DNA of 40,253 bases, from contig JAHDBA010000024.1 of NCBI GenBank assembly GCA_020630615.1, positions 1 to 40,253 on the forward strand. Direction: 5' to 3'. Positions within the stretch are counted from its first letter, which is position 1. Every line of letters starts with the position of its first letter. This document shows positions 16,466 through 26,043 of this stretch, piece after piece. The notes beneath the pieces are model-generated. The model did no database searches, had not been told where the DNA came from, and saw nothing but the letters and a program-made list of their open reading frames with translations. This DNA comes from Myxococcota bacterium (GTDB taxonomy: Bacteria; Myxococcota; UBA727; JAHDBA01). The translations under genes were made by a program, and so were the position numbers.

Positions 16466-17932
16466 TCAGAAATCGCGACCGGAATCAAGAAGCGTTTCAC
16501 GAAAATAATCAATGCCGCTCTCACGCGAGTTGAAAACTCCATCCAGTTGCGCTTCGTATAAGCTTTTAAGGTGCACACCAAGATGCGGCCCAGGCTTTAG
16601 ACCAAGCGAGAGGAGATCACGGCCTTGAACAAGGGGCTTGGGTGCGGAGTCTGTGACCGCGAGTCGTTTACTTTGACCCAGAAGCCACGGGCTGACGAAG
16701 TCTTTGCCAAGCAGTGCGTCGTGCGTGGTGCGCCCACGAAAGTCACAAACAGCGACTCGAACCAGCTCAGGAATTGATGCGCGAGTTGCAAGTCTTCGAA
16801 TTGCTGCGTCTCCTATCTTATCGCGCTCTGCATAAAGCTGAAAGGGTTTCAAATGTTCTCGGACCAAAGGTGTCACCCGAGGAATCAACGCCTTGGGTGC
16901 GCCAATGCGAGTTAAGAATTGTTCCGTGGGCTCGACACCACCCACCTCATGGTGAATCGAGCGAATACGACCTCGGTTAAAGGATGTTGTGCCGGGTTTC
17001 CCGAGATCATGGCAGAGTGCACCCAATGCTAAAACGAGGGCGTCCTCCTCGTTCAATTTCTCGCGATGTATGATGTCGGCAGCCACATCGAGAACCATCA
17101 AGGTATGGACCCAAACATCGCCCTCTGGGTGCCATTCGCGCTCTTGAGGCACACCAACAAGGGACTCAAGTTCGGGGAAGAGTGAAAGTGCATCGCTCAG
17201 GCGCAAGACTTCAAGTGCGACACTCGGATGCCTCGCCTTGATTAAGATCTTAGTCCATTCCTGCCAAATCCGCTCCCGGGCCAAGTGATTAAGTTCGGGG
17301 CGAATCGAGCGGCACAAGTCAAGCGTTTCATCGGCAACTTGAAAACCCAAACGACCCGCGAACTGTGCTGCACGCAACACCCTCAAGGGATCTTCGACAA
17401 AAGCACTTGAGACGTGTCGAAGGGACTTTTGCTGCAAGTCCTCAAGACCACCGACAGCGTCATAAACAACACCACTCAGAGGGTCCAATGAAAGTGCATT
17501 GATGGTAAAGTCGCGACGTTCAGCGGCAATTTTGAAAGGTAGTATTGGGTCAACTGAAACGTCAAAGGCGCGATGTCCATGACCGGTCGTTCGCTCTCGA
17601 CGTGGCATCGCAACATCGATGGTTGAAAAGCGCTCAACTTCAGGAACGTTGAGAATATGAATCCCAAAGCTCTCACCGACAGAGTGCACCTGACCCAAAG
17701 CTTCGAGACATTCGACAAGTTCTTCTGCTTTAAGTCCAAAAACTTCGACATCAAGATCACTTGCATCAATTCCGAGCAGTGCATCACGAACAAAGCCTCC
17801 GACGACATAGGCCTTGCCGCCCGTGTCGTGGATTTTTGTAAAAAGCTTCTGAACGTGGGCCGGGAGTTTGGCTTCAACTGTCTTCGCAGTGCGATAGTGC
17901 TCATGAGAAGCGAGATGGGGACAATAGGTCAC
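16466..17932 (-). CDS. CCA-adding tRNA nucleotidyltransferase / poly(A) polymerase family with HD domain
   Basis: 488 aa from GTG (17930-17932), with GAGG 8 nt upstream. The class II nucleotidyltransferase head is clear: AYVVGGFVRDALLGIDASDL then DVEVF, giving the catalytic Asp pair, and ERRDFTINALSLDP. The RNA-binding helices follow (DPLRVLRAAQFAGRLGFQVA). An HD phosphohydrolase-like domain comes after: HPEGDVWVHTLMVLD and LGALCHDLGKP. This is the multi-domain arrangement of bacterial CCA enzymes that repair tRNA 3' ends and remove cyclic phosphates. Poly(A) polymerase is the alternative, since the families are hard to tell apart by eye. It is convergent with the annexin-like gene. Confidence 0.87.
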   Translation of the reverse strand: MTYCPHLASHEHYRTAKTVEAKLPAHVQKLFTKIHDTGGKAYVVGGFVRDALLGIDASDLDVEVFGLKAEELVECLEALGQVHSVGESFGIHILNVPEVERFSTIDVAMPRRERTTGHGHRAFDVSVDPILPFKIAAERRDFTINALSLDPLSGVVYDAVGGLEDLQQKSLRHVSSAFVEDPLRVLRAAQFAGRLGFQVADETLDLCRSIRPELNHLARERIWQEWTKILIKARHPSVALEVLRLSDALSLFPELESLVGVPQEREWHPEGDVWVHTLMVLDVAADIIHREKLNEEDALVLALGALCHDLGKPGTTSFNRGRIRSIHHEVGGVEPTEQFLTRIGAPKALIPRVTPLVREHLKPFQLYAERDKIGDAAIRRLATRASIPELVRVAVCDFRGRTTHDALLGKDFVSPWLLGQSKRLAVTDSAPKPLVQGRDLLSLGLKPGPHLGVHLKSLYEAQLDGVFNSRESGIDYFRETLLDSGRDF

Positions 17933-17988
17933 AGCCTAAACCTCGTTAACGATGATACTCGCCTGTATGGGTCCATTGACCAGAATTT

Positions 17989-18639
17989 TTACGACGGGTC
18001 TGAAAATGATCGTATATATGTCAACACAGCATCATATTCAGCAGACGAGAGTCGTTCACCAAATGCAGGCATATTGCCTTTACCTTTCTGAATGCTTGCC
18101 TTCACTTCAGGGTTAAGACGACCTTTCCAGAAACGAGAGTCTTGAAAATTAGGCATGGGCCCTAAGGCTTGGTTTCCTTGCCCGCTGGCGGTGTGACACG
18201 CCATACAGAGATTTGTGTAGAGAGATTTGCCCTTTTCAAACTCGGCGTTGAGCTCTCCACGACTTTTCGAATCGTGCATCGACTTCGCCTTTTGGCTGTC
18301 ATCCGACGCGAGAGAAGGTTGTTTCTTGGAATCACTCTCCGTGTTATCCGGGCGGGCCGGATTTTTTGACTCCGCTTGATTCGGTTTTATCTGAGTGCGT
18401 GCTTCAGCGAGGATCTGCTGTCCTGGAAGTTTTAAATCCGTTTGAGAGTTGGCTTGTGTAAAGTTCTGTCCCCATGTTGGGTAATCACCGATGGGTGTTG
18501 CACTTTCATTCGGATCTTGGCTAATGCAAGCGGAAGCGAAGCCGATAAACATCATAACAACTGCAAGGAACAAGTGCACGTACCCGACATTGATAGCCTG
18601 ACACGTATTCTTTTTTTTATTCAATCCGTCCTGAATCAT
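17989..18639 (-). CDS. Lipoprotein c-type cytochrome
   Basis: 216 aa from ATG 18637-18639, with AGAGGTG 8 nt upstream; an in-frame TTG at 18645 is less likely. The N-terminus has a membrane stretch ending IGFASAC, a lipobox with Cys38. A long charged low-complexity linker (55-120) leads to a single cytochrome c domain with CMACH (145-149) for covalent haem attachment and GNMPAF (Met190) as the likely distal ligand. It is probably an outer-leaflet or periplasmic electron carrier tethered by a lipid. It is divergent from the lipoprotein at 18724 with 84 bp between starts. Confidence 0.85.
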   Translation of the reverse strand: MIQDGLNKKKNTCQAINVGYVHLFLAVVMMFIGFASACISQDPNESATPIGDYPTWGQNFTQANSQTDLKLPGQQILAEARTQIKPNQAESKNPARPDNTESDSKKQPSLASDDSQKAKSMHDSKSRGELNAEFEKGKSLYTNLCMACHTASGQGNQALGPMPNFQDSRFWKGRLNPEVKASIQKGKGNMPAFGERLSSAEYDAVLTYIRSFSDPS

Positions 18640-18723
18640 ACTCAAGGCACCTCTGACTGTGTGTTGCCATCTTGGTTCTTTACTGTCACCACCTTCACGC
18701 TAGTCTTGAGTGTGGAGTATCTT

Positions 18724-19866
18724 ATGAGCCTGGCGCAGCGAGTAAAAACATACGGTCAACTTGAGAACAAGGGAGCATCGGCTGCTTATCGAACTTGGCG
18801 AGGCAGATCACGAACCATGAATTCTCTTGGTACACTACGGATCGCTATCGCGATGTTCATCGTCGCATTATGGGGAAGTTGCTCCAGGAGTGGCTCAGCG
18901 GAGATCGATGCACAGATGAAAGAAAGGCTCTTTCAAGTCTTGCCGGAAAATAAGAACCCAAGTCAGTGGAGTGAACCCTTAACCGGGGCATCCACGTCAC
19001 CCGAGTCATTTGCTCGCGTGATTGAGATGTCGATGTCCGAACTCGCGCACCGACTGGGCGGCTTTGAACTCCAGTGTTCGTTGCGTACGAAGCTAACTCG
19101 GGGAAGCATTAAGAACACGAGTGAAGAGAAAATAGTTCTAAAAATGAGTCGATCCGGAGACGCATTCTTGGAGGTTCGGGACCGAAAAGAGCGCAAAGTC
19201 AAAGAACTAATTTATCAAAATGGAAAACTCTATCTCAAGAATCGAAATGGTCGATGGCGTCAAAGTCGTGACCCGGCCGGTGGTCGGCATGCACTCTTTG
19301 ACGATTCGGGGCAATGTCTACGTAGCGTATTGGATTTGGCAAAAGGTCAATACACACTGTCCACTCAAGGCGGGACCCTGAAAATGGCGTTGCATGGAGA
19401 GGGAGGGCCCCGGAAGTCTTTGGACCTGGAGCGGCCATCGAAGGTTCCTTCACCGGAAATGAAGTTGACTTCTGAAATGCAACCAGAACCAGGCACCGGT
19501 AAGCCCGGATACCATCAAAAAGAAGATGCTGAAACTCTCAGCCAGATTCTTGGTTGGGGGGATCTCATGCAAGTGACAAAGTTGTCCGGTGAGTTTGATT
19601 TGCTTCAAAAAGGCACACTCCTCGGTAATGGTGAACTCACACTTAGCGCAGAAGTACATGATGGCGAGCCTCATGCCATTTTGGATGCTGAGCTTGAGTA
19701 CGAAGTCAAACCAGGATATGCAGAGGCGATTGCTTCACCTGAAGAATCCATCTCAGAAGTTTCAAGGAAGAAGTGGCCGGTTAAGGTCCACGATGACCTC
19801 GTTAAACATGGTTTTGCGGCGCCTCGACCGCAAGAGAATACTGAAAAAAAGCAGCCCAAGGACTAA
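18724..19866 (+). CDS. Lipoprotein of unknown function
   Basis: 380 aa from ATG 18724, chosen for an excellent GGAG (18714-18717) 6 nt before it; ATG 18817 gives a shorter form with a more usual signal peptide but no ribosome-binding site. The hydrophobic segment TLRIAIAMFIVALWGSC ends in a lipobox-like Cys, then SRSGSAEID. The body is polar and mixed alpha/beta, with stretches like LIYQNGKLYLKNRNGRWRQS typical of a LolA/LppX-like lipid-binding sheet, but I do not claim membership. It is divergent from the cytochrome and 47 bp before proB. Confidence 0.65.
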   Translation: MSLAQRVKTYGQLENKGASAAYRTWRGRSRTMNSLGTLRIAIAMFIVALWGSCSRSGSAEIDAQMKERLFQVLPENKNPSQWSEPLTGASTSPESFARVIEMSMSELAHRLGGFELQCSLRTKLTRGSIKNTSEEKIVLKMSRSGDAFLEVRDRKERKVKELIYQNGKLYLKNRNGRWRQSRDPAGGRHALFDDSGQCLRSVLDLAKGQYTLSTQGGTLKMALHGEGGPRKSLDLERPSKVPSPEMKLTSEMQPEPGTGKPGYHQKEDAETLSQILGWGDLMQVTKLSGEFDLLQKGTLLGNGELTLSAEVHDGEPHAILDAELEYEVKPGYAEAIASPEESISEVSRKKWPVKVHDDLVKHGFAAPRPQENTEKKQPKD

Positions 19867-19913
19867 GCTGGAGCTTCACGTTTTTTGATGGGAAGGGGAT
19901 CCAAACATAGGGT

Positions 19914-20729
19914 ATGTGTGGGTGCACCTTCGCCGAACTTGGGGGAGTTGTGACCTGTCATGTTGTAAAATTGGGTTCGAGTGTGTTGGCTGAATGCAGT
20001 CAAGAGCGCATGCTTAGGCTTGGCCTGGTTATTGCGGATTCGATACGCGCTGGTGAACAAATTGTGGTTGTTTCCTCAGGAGCAATTGCCTTGGGATGGC
20101 GAGCGCTTGACGAGCGTCAGCGGCCGACGGATGTAGTAGGAAAGCAGGCTGCTGCTGCGATTGGACAACGTCATTTGATGAAACATTGGTCACGTGCATT
20201 TGATGCGTGCGGTATTGAAGTTGCACAAGTATTATTGACGCACGAGGATTTTGAGTCGGAGCAACGTCGCACGAATGCTATGAACTTGTTTGAGCACTTG
20301 CTGAGTCGTTCGGTGGTAGCGATTGTGAATGAGAACGATTCGGTATCAACCGAAGAGCTCACCATGGGCGATAATGACATGCTGGCATCGAAGCTTAGCG
20401 TATGGTTGAAGGCAGAATCACTGATATTGGCGACGTGCGCCCCCGGTCTCATGGACCGAAACAATGATGTGTTCCGGGGGGCCGAAGGGCGTATACCCGA
20501 AGAGTGTTTTGAATGGATCTTTGAATCCTCCGGGGATGGGTCCGGTGGTATGCGTAGCAAGCTTTTAGCCTGTGAGCATGCGCTTCGAGGTGGGGTCAAT
20601 GCAAGCATCGTCGATGGCCGCTCTTCAAGGGACCTCAAGATGACTATCAAGCTCTGGCGAGAGAGGGCTCATGATTCGAAGGCACCAATCGAAGCGAGTT
20701 TTGGAACACATTTTCGAAGGCCCAGTTGA
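19914..20729 (+). CDS. proB: Glutamate 5-kinase without PUA domain
   Basis: 271 aa. Amino-acid-kinase fold with HVVKLGSSVLA at the N-terminus, VVVSSGAIALGW, AAAIGQRHLMKHW, VLLTHEDFESEQRRTNAMN, IVNENDSVSTEEL and GDNDMLASKLSVWL. It phosphorylates glutamate in the first step of proline synthesis. ATG 19914 is used here, but an in-frame GTG at 19950, preceded by GGGGGAG, would give MTCHVVKLGSSVL, closer to the usual family start. The protein stops near residue 270, so the C-terminal PUA domain of E. coli ProB is absent, as in many bacteria. No proA lies nearby. Confidence 0.9.
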   Translation: MCGCTFAELGGVVTCHVVKLGSSVLAECSQERMLRLGLVIADSIRAGEQIVVVSSGAIALGWRALDERQRPTDVVGKQAAAAIGQRHLMKHWSRAFDACGIEVAQVLLTHEDFESEQRRTNAMNLFEHLLSRSVVAIVNENDSVSTEELTMGDNDMLASKLSVWLKAESLILATCAPGLMDRNNDVFRGAEGRIPEECFEWIFESSGDGSGGMRSKLLACEHALRGGVNASIVDGRSSRDLKMTIKLWRERAHDSKAPIEASFGTHFRRPS

Positions 20730-20741
20730 GGATTCGTACAT

Positions 20742-20755
20742 GAAAAGCGCTTTTC
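20742..20755. promoter_or_regulatory. Perfect palindrome upstream of aspartokinase
   Basis: GAAAAGCGCTTTTC is a perfect 14-bp palindrome 36 bp before the aspartokinase ATG and 12 bp after proB. A TATAGA at 20780-20785 could be a -10 box; transcription would then start at or close to the ATG at 20792, which has no Shine-Dalgarno, so a leaderless mRNA is possible. The palindrome would overlap or abut the -35 region, as an operator would. Confidence 0.4.
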
Positions 20756-20791
20756 GCTTTCGCCTGGATAACCCTTTGCTATAGAGCAATT

Positions 20792-22012
20792 ATGACAGAT
20801 GAAGCGATGCTCAAAGGCTTTGAGGTGCCAGGTGCGGTCGTGCAAAAATACGGTGGCTCCTCTGTTCGTAATGATGAGAAGCTGAGGGAAGTGGCTCGTC
20901 TTGTCGCTTCGCGTGTTGCTTCTGGTCAAAATGTTTGTGTTGTGGTGTCCGCGATGGGCGACACCACCGATGAGCTTCTCGCGCAAGCAAGGCGAATTCA
21001 CCCAGCGCCTCCAAGACGCGAGCTCGATATGCTCTTATCGTCGGGCGAGCGTATCTCAATGGCTTTGTTAGCGATGGCGCTTGATCAACTTGGGGTCTCG
21101 AGCATGTCGTTGACCGGTAGTCAGGCGGGTATCATCACGACACATCAACATAGCAACGCGCAAGTGCTTGAAGTGAGACCCTATCGTGTCTTGGATGGCC
21201 TTCGGGAAGGTAAAGTTGTGATCGTTGCAGGTTTTCAAGGGGTCTCTTACCGTAAGGAAGTCACGACACTGGGTAGAGGGGGCTCCGATACAACTGCTGT
21301 TGCGCTTGCTGCAGCCTTGGGGTGTGATTGCGAGATCTATTCAGACGTTGACGGGGTGTTAAGCGCGGACCCGAGGGTCGTCGACGACACAAGCATTATC
21401 TCTCATCTGAGCTATGACGAAATGGCTGCACTGGCCGAGAAAGGTGCAAAAGTTTTGCATCATCGCTGTGTTTCATTTGCAAAAGAGCGAAAGGTTGCAC
21501 TCTTTGCGCGTCGAAGTGGGGGAGCACACCCAGGAACTCAAGTGCGTCTGGATAGAGTTCACCAAGAGAACCCGGTTTTTGCTGTGACTGGCATTGAACA
21601 CTTGGAACAATGGTTCAAGAAGTTGGGCAGCGCTGGTATGGACAATGCATGTTTCGAGCAGGTGAGCGCGGCGGGCGCATTCAATGCAAAGTACCAAACA
21701 CAAGCGGACGGCGCATTTCTTTCTTTTGAAGTAAACGCAGGGAATTTCACGTTGTCCAGCGATGAGCTTAAGGATGAGGGTTGGCAAAGGAAGCCGCCGC
21801 TTGCGAGAGTGTCGGTCATGATTCGACGTGAAAGCCCAAAAACGGTATCGAAGGTCTTCGAGGTTTGCTCTGAGCTTTCGCATCAGGTTTATAGCGTAAG
21901 AGAAGGGAAGCAGAGTATCGACATTGATGTTGAAATACAGGCTTTTGAACCCTTGATACGTCAACTGCATCTAGTTTTTGAACTTGGACACGAACCCAAA
22001 GGACAACCATGA
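20792..22012 (+). CDS. lysC: Aspartate kinase
   Basis: 406 aa, normal for monofunctional aspartokinase. Catalytic motifs: [10 protein letters not shown] (ATP/substrate), [65 protein letters not shown] and [20 protein letters not shown]. It makes aspartyl phosphate for lysine, threonine, methionine and diaminopimelate. The C-terminal 140 residues correspond to the ACT pair ([32 protein letters not shown]), but the usual VG-x-GM and SQSE-KIS effector-site patterns read IRRES and [11 protein letters not shown], so feedback control may differ. Its stop overlaps the next start (ATGA). Confidence 0.92.
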   Translation: MTDEAMLKGFEVPGAVVQKYGGSSVRNDEKLREVARLVASRVASGQNVCVVVSAMGDTTDELLAQARRIHPAPPRRELDMLLSSGERISMALLAMALDQLGVSSMSLTGSQAGIITTHQHSNAQVLEVRPYRVLDGLREGKVVIVAGFQGVSYRKEVTTLGRGGSDTTAVALAAALGCDCEIYSDVDGVLSADPRVVDDTSIISHLSYDEMAALAEKGAKVLHHRCVSFAKERKVALFARRSGGAHPGTQVRLDRVHQENPVFAVTGIEHLEQWFKKLGSAGMDNACFEQVSAAGAFNAKYQTQADGAFLSFEVNAGNFTLSSDELKDEGWQRKPPLARVSVMIRRESPKTVSKVFEVCSELSHQVYSVREGKQSIDIDVEIQAFEPLIRQLHLVFELGHEPKGQP

Positions 22013-24366
22013 AATTGACGCTTCCTAAAGTACCTGGCTTTCAACTTCGAACGTGCGGAACGAAGAGTTGGGTTCGACTCCTGTGCTTTATGATTCTTGG
22101 CGCTTGGTTTTCAGGCTCCTTGAATGCAAATCAGGCGGGTCCGTACCGAACGCTCGAGACAACTTTGGAGCGTCCATTAACTTTGGAGTCGATCGCCGAG
22201 TTTTCGCGACCGAAAATCCCGAGTTCAGAACTTGCCCGCCAGGTTCGGCTTCGACAAAAAACAATGCCGTCGCGAGGCTTAAGTCCTGGTCATCTTCAGA
22301 AGGAGGGTGTTGCTGTTGGTGATATTTTCGTGATTCAGGGAGACAATCAAACGGTTGTCAATGATGGTGGCGATTACAGCTTTAATTTAGACCGCGGTAT
22401 TCAGACCGTTATCGATGATGTGTGGCGAAGTTACGGGGACGTCTACGACTTTATTTCTGTGTTCACGACCTTTGATGCCGGTGATGCTGACGCTGGTTTC
22501 GCGGCTTTCTATATCCCGTTGCAAAACGATGTGCAGGGCATCGGTGGCTGCAATCGATCCAATGGAGAACTCATTGGATGTGATCCAGGCTTTTTCCCAA
22601 GTGGAGTGCGGCTGCAAGGATTCGTCCTCATGAACAGCCTAAACTTTTGGCAAATGTGGAACCGCAACTATTCCGGTGTGACGCGAGACCTTTCGGACTT
22701 TCGTCACTCCGTTTACCCAACGATGGGGCAAGAGATCACACACCGATGGCTGGCCGGTATTCGCTATGTTGATCCGAGAAGTCCGGGTAGTGCTCCATCG
22801 CTGGGGCTTTTGGGTCGAGACTTGAGCCATTGGTCGGCATTGCTCGATGCCGATGGCTCGGTTCAGGACGGTTGCAACTGGGAGTCCAACGCGGATGGTT
22901 CATGGGCCGCAACCGAATCGATGACCGGTTACTCTGCACTCGACTTGTATGGGATGGGGGCGATTGCTCCTGTTGAGTTGGGTCGCTTGAGTCTTTTGGA
23001 AAATGGGATCCTCGAAAACTTTCAGCCGGGCCGCCCCTTGCGTTCGCAAAGCCCTGTCTGTTTCTTTGACCCAACTTTTGTACAGAGCCAGTTTGGAGAT
23101 TACATCCGTGTTCGAGGTTCAGAGCTTAAAATTGGCGCGAGAGACATTGTTAATGCTGAAGGCAGCCGTTTGCCAACATTGTCGACGAGCCCGAAGGGCT
23201 TTCGTCAACTCTTTGTGCTAGTGACTGCGCCGACGGACTCCGCTTCCTTGGTTGATACGGAAATCGAGAGGCTCAACGAAGTGCGGCTCAATTGGGAGGA
23301 ATGGTTTCGAATAGAAACGCAAGGACGGATGCGAATTTGTACAGCGAGCAATACTCTCTGCTCGCTTTCAGACCTTCAAGTCGACTCCGCGGCCAGCTTT
23401 GAAACGAATATTGATCAAGAGAACAATGGGCGAACCATGTTGCCTTTGACGTTAGATGGAGGCGCAGTGGCGCAACTCGAAGTTGATGCTGAAATCGTGT
23501 CCGAGCATCCAAGTGCCAGTGTGAATGTTAATGCCGAACTTCCGAGCAATATTGGTCCGGGAAGCGCGATCGACTTGCCGCTCGAGTTTTCGGTTCCTCT
23601 CGAAGAGGTTTGTAATGAAACCCTTCGGATTGCGATTGAAGCTCAAGGAGATGGCCTTGCCCGCTACCGAGAAGAGTTACCCCTCTTTGTGGGTGGGCAA
23701 GTTGTTTATGAGGAAACCTTTGCAGAATCTACGGGTGAATACATCGTGGAAGGTGAAGGCTCAGGACAGTTAACGTATATGCCTGAGGTTCTTTTGAGCG
23801 CAGAGTCCGATGTTGATGCGCCCTTTCGGGATGCATCGTACCAGGGGAAGGGAGCCTTTGTGAGTGAAGACGGAGGCTTACTTTTTGGGACTACACAATT
23901 GACGTCACCACCGATCCAACTTGGAGATACCGAACGCCCACGCTTCGAGTTTGGTTACTGGTTCCGCGGTAGCGAGGGGAGCCTTCTGGTCGCATTGAGT
24001 GTGGATGGTGGGGACTTTGAGCCGGTTGACTGGTCTCTCGAGCAAGAACTCGATGTGAACGGGTGGCGTATTGGTCGAGTGGATCTTGTCGATGTGATCG
24101 AGACGCAGCCAGGTACAGTGCAAATTCGTTTTGAATTTGCGTCCGCTGAGGGCGCAGTAGTGGGTGTGGATGACGTACGCGTTATTGAAAATGTGTCCGA
24201 ATGTTTGGGTGAGGTTTCCCCTTGGGTTGAAGGTGATGCCGAAGCGAATGTTTCAGGGTGCGCTTGTGAGCAGTCCCGTCTGGATCTTTTTGGATTACTA
24301 ATCGGTTTCTTTGCAATGAACGTACGAACTCGTATTCGACGACGAGAAACGAAGCCTGCAAATTAA
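22009..24366 (+). CDS. Large secreted zincin-like family protein with C-terminal sorting tag
   Basis: 785 aa, 4-bp ATGA overlap with lysC. A signal sequence (residues about 20-40: [20 protein letters not shown]) precedes the mature protein. Residues 230-320 follow a recurring secreted-protein pattern: [12 protein letters not shown] (239-250), [19 protein letters not shown], then [14 protein letters not shown]. In many such proteins I would expect HE-x-x-H at this spot; here the first position is Gln241, so zinc binding may be lost or changed. After residue 450 come beta-rich segments. The C-terminus is [20 protein letters not shown], then RTRIRRRE: Cys motif, helix and Arg cluster, like MYXO-CTERM. 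It is probably anchored on the cell surface. Confidence 0.65.
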   Translation: MKLTLPKVPGFQLRTCGTKSWVRLLCFMILGAWFSGSLNANQAGPYRTLETTLERPLTLESIAEFSRPKIPSSELARQVRLRQKTMPSRGLSPGHLQKEGVAVGDIFVIQGDNQTVVNDGGDYSFNLDRGIQTVIDDVWRSYGDVYDFISVFTTFDAGDADAGFAAFYIPLQNDVQGIGGCNRSNGELIGCDPGFFPSGVRLQGFVLMNSLNFWQMWNRNYSGVTRDLSDFRHSVYPTMGQEITHRWLAGIRYVDPRSPGSAPSLGLLGRDLSHWSALLDADGSVQDGCNWESNADGSWAATESMTGYSALDLYGMGAIAPVELGRLSLLENGILENFQPGRPLRSQSPVCFFDPTFVQSQFGDYIRVRGSELKIGARDIVNAEGSRLPTLSTSPKGFRQLFVLVTAPTDSASLVDTEIERLNEVRLNWEEWFRIETQGRMRICTASNTLCSLSDLQVDSAASFETNIDQENNGRTMLPLTLDGGAVAQLEVDAEIVSEHPSASVNVNAELPSNIGPGSAIDLPLEFSVPLEEVCNETLRIAIEAQGDGLARYREELPLFVGGQVVYEETFAESTGEYIVEGEGSGQLTYMPEVLLSAESDVDAPFRDASYQGKGAFVSEDGGLLFGTTQLTSPPIQLGDTERPRFEFGYWFRGSEGSLLVALSVDGGDFEPVDWSLEQELDVNGWRIGRVDLVDVIETQPGTVQIRFEFASAEGAVVGVDDVRVIENVSECLGEVSPWVEGDAEANVSGCACEQSRLDLFGLLIGFFAMNVRTRIRRRETKPAN

Positions 24367-24388
24367 GGGGGGCTGAAGGCCCGAATCT

Positions 24389-25780
24389 CTAGAGGCAGAG
24401 TACGTCTGAATCGCAGATAAGGCATGTGTCGTCTGCGACTTCAAGGGAACATGTTGGGGCCGATACAATTGTTTCGACAGTGTCACATTCGAGACTCGGT
24501 GATTCACCGATTCCCGAACTGCATAACGTACACATTTGCCCCTCGAGCATTCCGCTTTCACAGCTTGGCATAGCGGTTAATTCCCTTTCACATTTTTGAC
24601 CAAGAAGCATTCCAAAGCTGTCGACGCATGTTCTACACAGTACTCCTGCTCTGTTTACATTGTCCTGACAAGAGAATCGATAGCGTTGGTTTCCGCCTGC
24701 GATCAATGGAAGCGTCTTGTCGAACCCGGATTCCAAAGGCCTCCATAAACTCTCAAAATCAGCATTGATGGAGTGGGTTAAGAGATGGGCATCGGCCTCT
24801 TCAAAGACACCCGCTTCGCATGCGATTTGAACATCACGTCTGCCTTCATCGTAAAAGCAGGCTCTGCAGCGCTCTCCTTGATTAACGCCCTCAAAGAGTG
24901 AGCACTCAAGCGGGACCTCCAAGCTCGGCAAACACGAGACCCAATCTCGACCATTAACCCTCTCAAGTACGCACTCGGAGTTGGTGCTCGTCAGTATGTT
25001 TGCACTTTGACTTTGTGGTGGTGGAAAAATGCAGCTCGACACGGAGGATTCACCTTCATCTGCAACTCCAAAACTACATGTGCCGCCATCCAATCCAAGA
25101 CCGGAATCAACCACGATCAGGGGAATAGAATCCTGCGGTGTTGTATTGAGAAGACAGTTGTCAAAAAGTGTGTTGCCGTTTTCTGTTTCACATGTCGAGC
25201 ATGAGCTACCGTCTTCACGGACAGATTCGAAACACAAGCTTTCGACCTCATCACAAAAACTCTGAAATCCACCATTCACTTGGTTACAGACAACACAAGA
25301 TGAGGCATCATCCCATTCACACCCTGGTGTGCTCAGGCCACAAGTAGGGCTGTCCACACAATCCAAGTGTACATTGGGTACGGACATTTCAGGAATTTCA
25401 TTTTCAGAGCTCTCAGCATCACCCAGGAGCACTTCATAGGAGTCGTTCGCTTCGCCGACGTCATTCGAGTCATCCGCAATCCATTCAGGCGCATTTGTGT
25501 TTGACTCGCTGTCTTGTGTCGTTGCATTCCCCGATATGTTGCCATCAAAATCCGTATCAGGGCTTTGGCCAAGGTCGATGGTGCGATCCGCTTCCGAAGA
25601 GCTATTTCTTGTGGTATTTGCGTAATCGTCTGAGAGCAGAACTTGGGCCGAGCAAGCATTCAAAGAAAAAAATACTATCATACACAAAAGATGGGCAAGA
25701 CTTCGTCGTTGAGTGAGAGTGACCTTCACCGAAGGGGCCTCTTTCATTTTACGCTTTCTCTGTATTGCTTTCTTCCTCAT
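24389..25780 (-). CDS. Cys-rich repeat lipoprotein
   Basis: 463 aa from ATG 25780, with AGAAGG 6 nt upstream. A basic head and hydrophobic segment end in FFSLNAC with lipobox Cys43, followed by an acidic, Ser/Thr/Asn-rich linker (50-135). The rest holds six copies of one motif, C-x(7-11)-C-x2-C-x(10-12)-C, at about 154-176, 183-209, 293-321, 371-397, 407-432 and a shortened one at 444-462. An example is CQDNVNRAGVLCRTC. I do not recognise the family. The pattern suggests disulphide-stabilised or metal-binding modules displayed outside the cytoplasm. It is convergent with the zincin-like gene and divergent from another Cys-rich gene. Confidence 0.75.
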   Translation of the reverse strand: MRKKAIQRKRKMKEAPSVKVTLTQRRSLAHLLCMIVFFSLNACSAQVLLSDDYANTTRNSSSEADRTIDLGQSPDTDFDGNISGNATTQDSESNTNAPEWIADDSNDVGEANDSYEVLLGDAESSENEIPEMSVPNVHLDCVDSPTCGLSTPGCEWDDASSCVVCNQVNGGFQSFCDEVESLCFESVREDGSSCSTCETENGNTLFDNCLLNTTPQDSIPLIVVDSGLGLDGGTCSFGVADEGESSVSSCIFPPPQSQSANILTSTNSECVLERVNGRDWVSCLPSLEVPLECSLFEGVNQGERCRACFYDEGRRDVQIACEAGVFEEADAHLLTHSINADFESLWRPLESGFDKTLPLIAGGNQRYRFSCQDNVNRAGVLCRTCVDSFGMLLGQKCERELTAMPSCESGMLEGQMCTLCSSGIGESPSLECDTVETIVSAPTCSLEVADDTCLICDSDVLCL

Positions 25781-26043
25781 TACGACCCTTCTCTTGGTAG
25801 TATAGCATCAATCAAAAGAGAGCACGAAACGTGCCAAGCTAAAGAGTTGAGATCCTTGTGCTTCTCCAATTTCAATATCGAAAGGTGCGAACTTGACTTC
25901 TCAGTTGTGCGACGAGAACGCAGCGTTACGCGGAAATATTGACTGAATACGGAGCCATACGAGATTTTTAGCCTTGCGTTGAGCAGCCGGTGTGGCACAC
26001 CTTGTTCTGATGTAGGATATGCAAATTTCATTAAGGAGATCAC
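25781..26043. other. Divergent intergenic region
   Basis: 263 bp between two divergent Cys-rich genes. It must carry both promoters; TTGACT near 25938 is a possible -35 for the right gene, but no convincing -10 at the correct distance is visible. No gene is seen. Confidence 0.35.

Noticed and set aside
18442..18723. Longer N-terminal frame for the lipoprotein starting at 18442
   Set aside because: It would run across the cytochrome gene's coding sequence and the divergent promoter region; the ATG at 18724 has a strong ribosome-binding site.
22060..22090. GGTTCGACTC, resembling a tRNA T-loop
   Set aside because: No cloverleaf arms around it and it lies within the signal-peptide codons of a long, well-supported gene.
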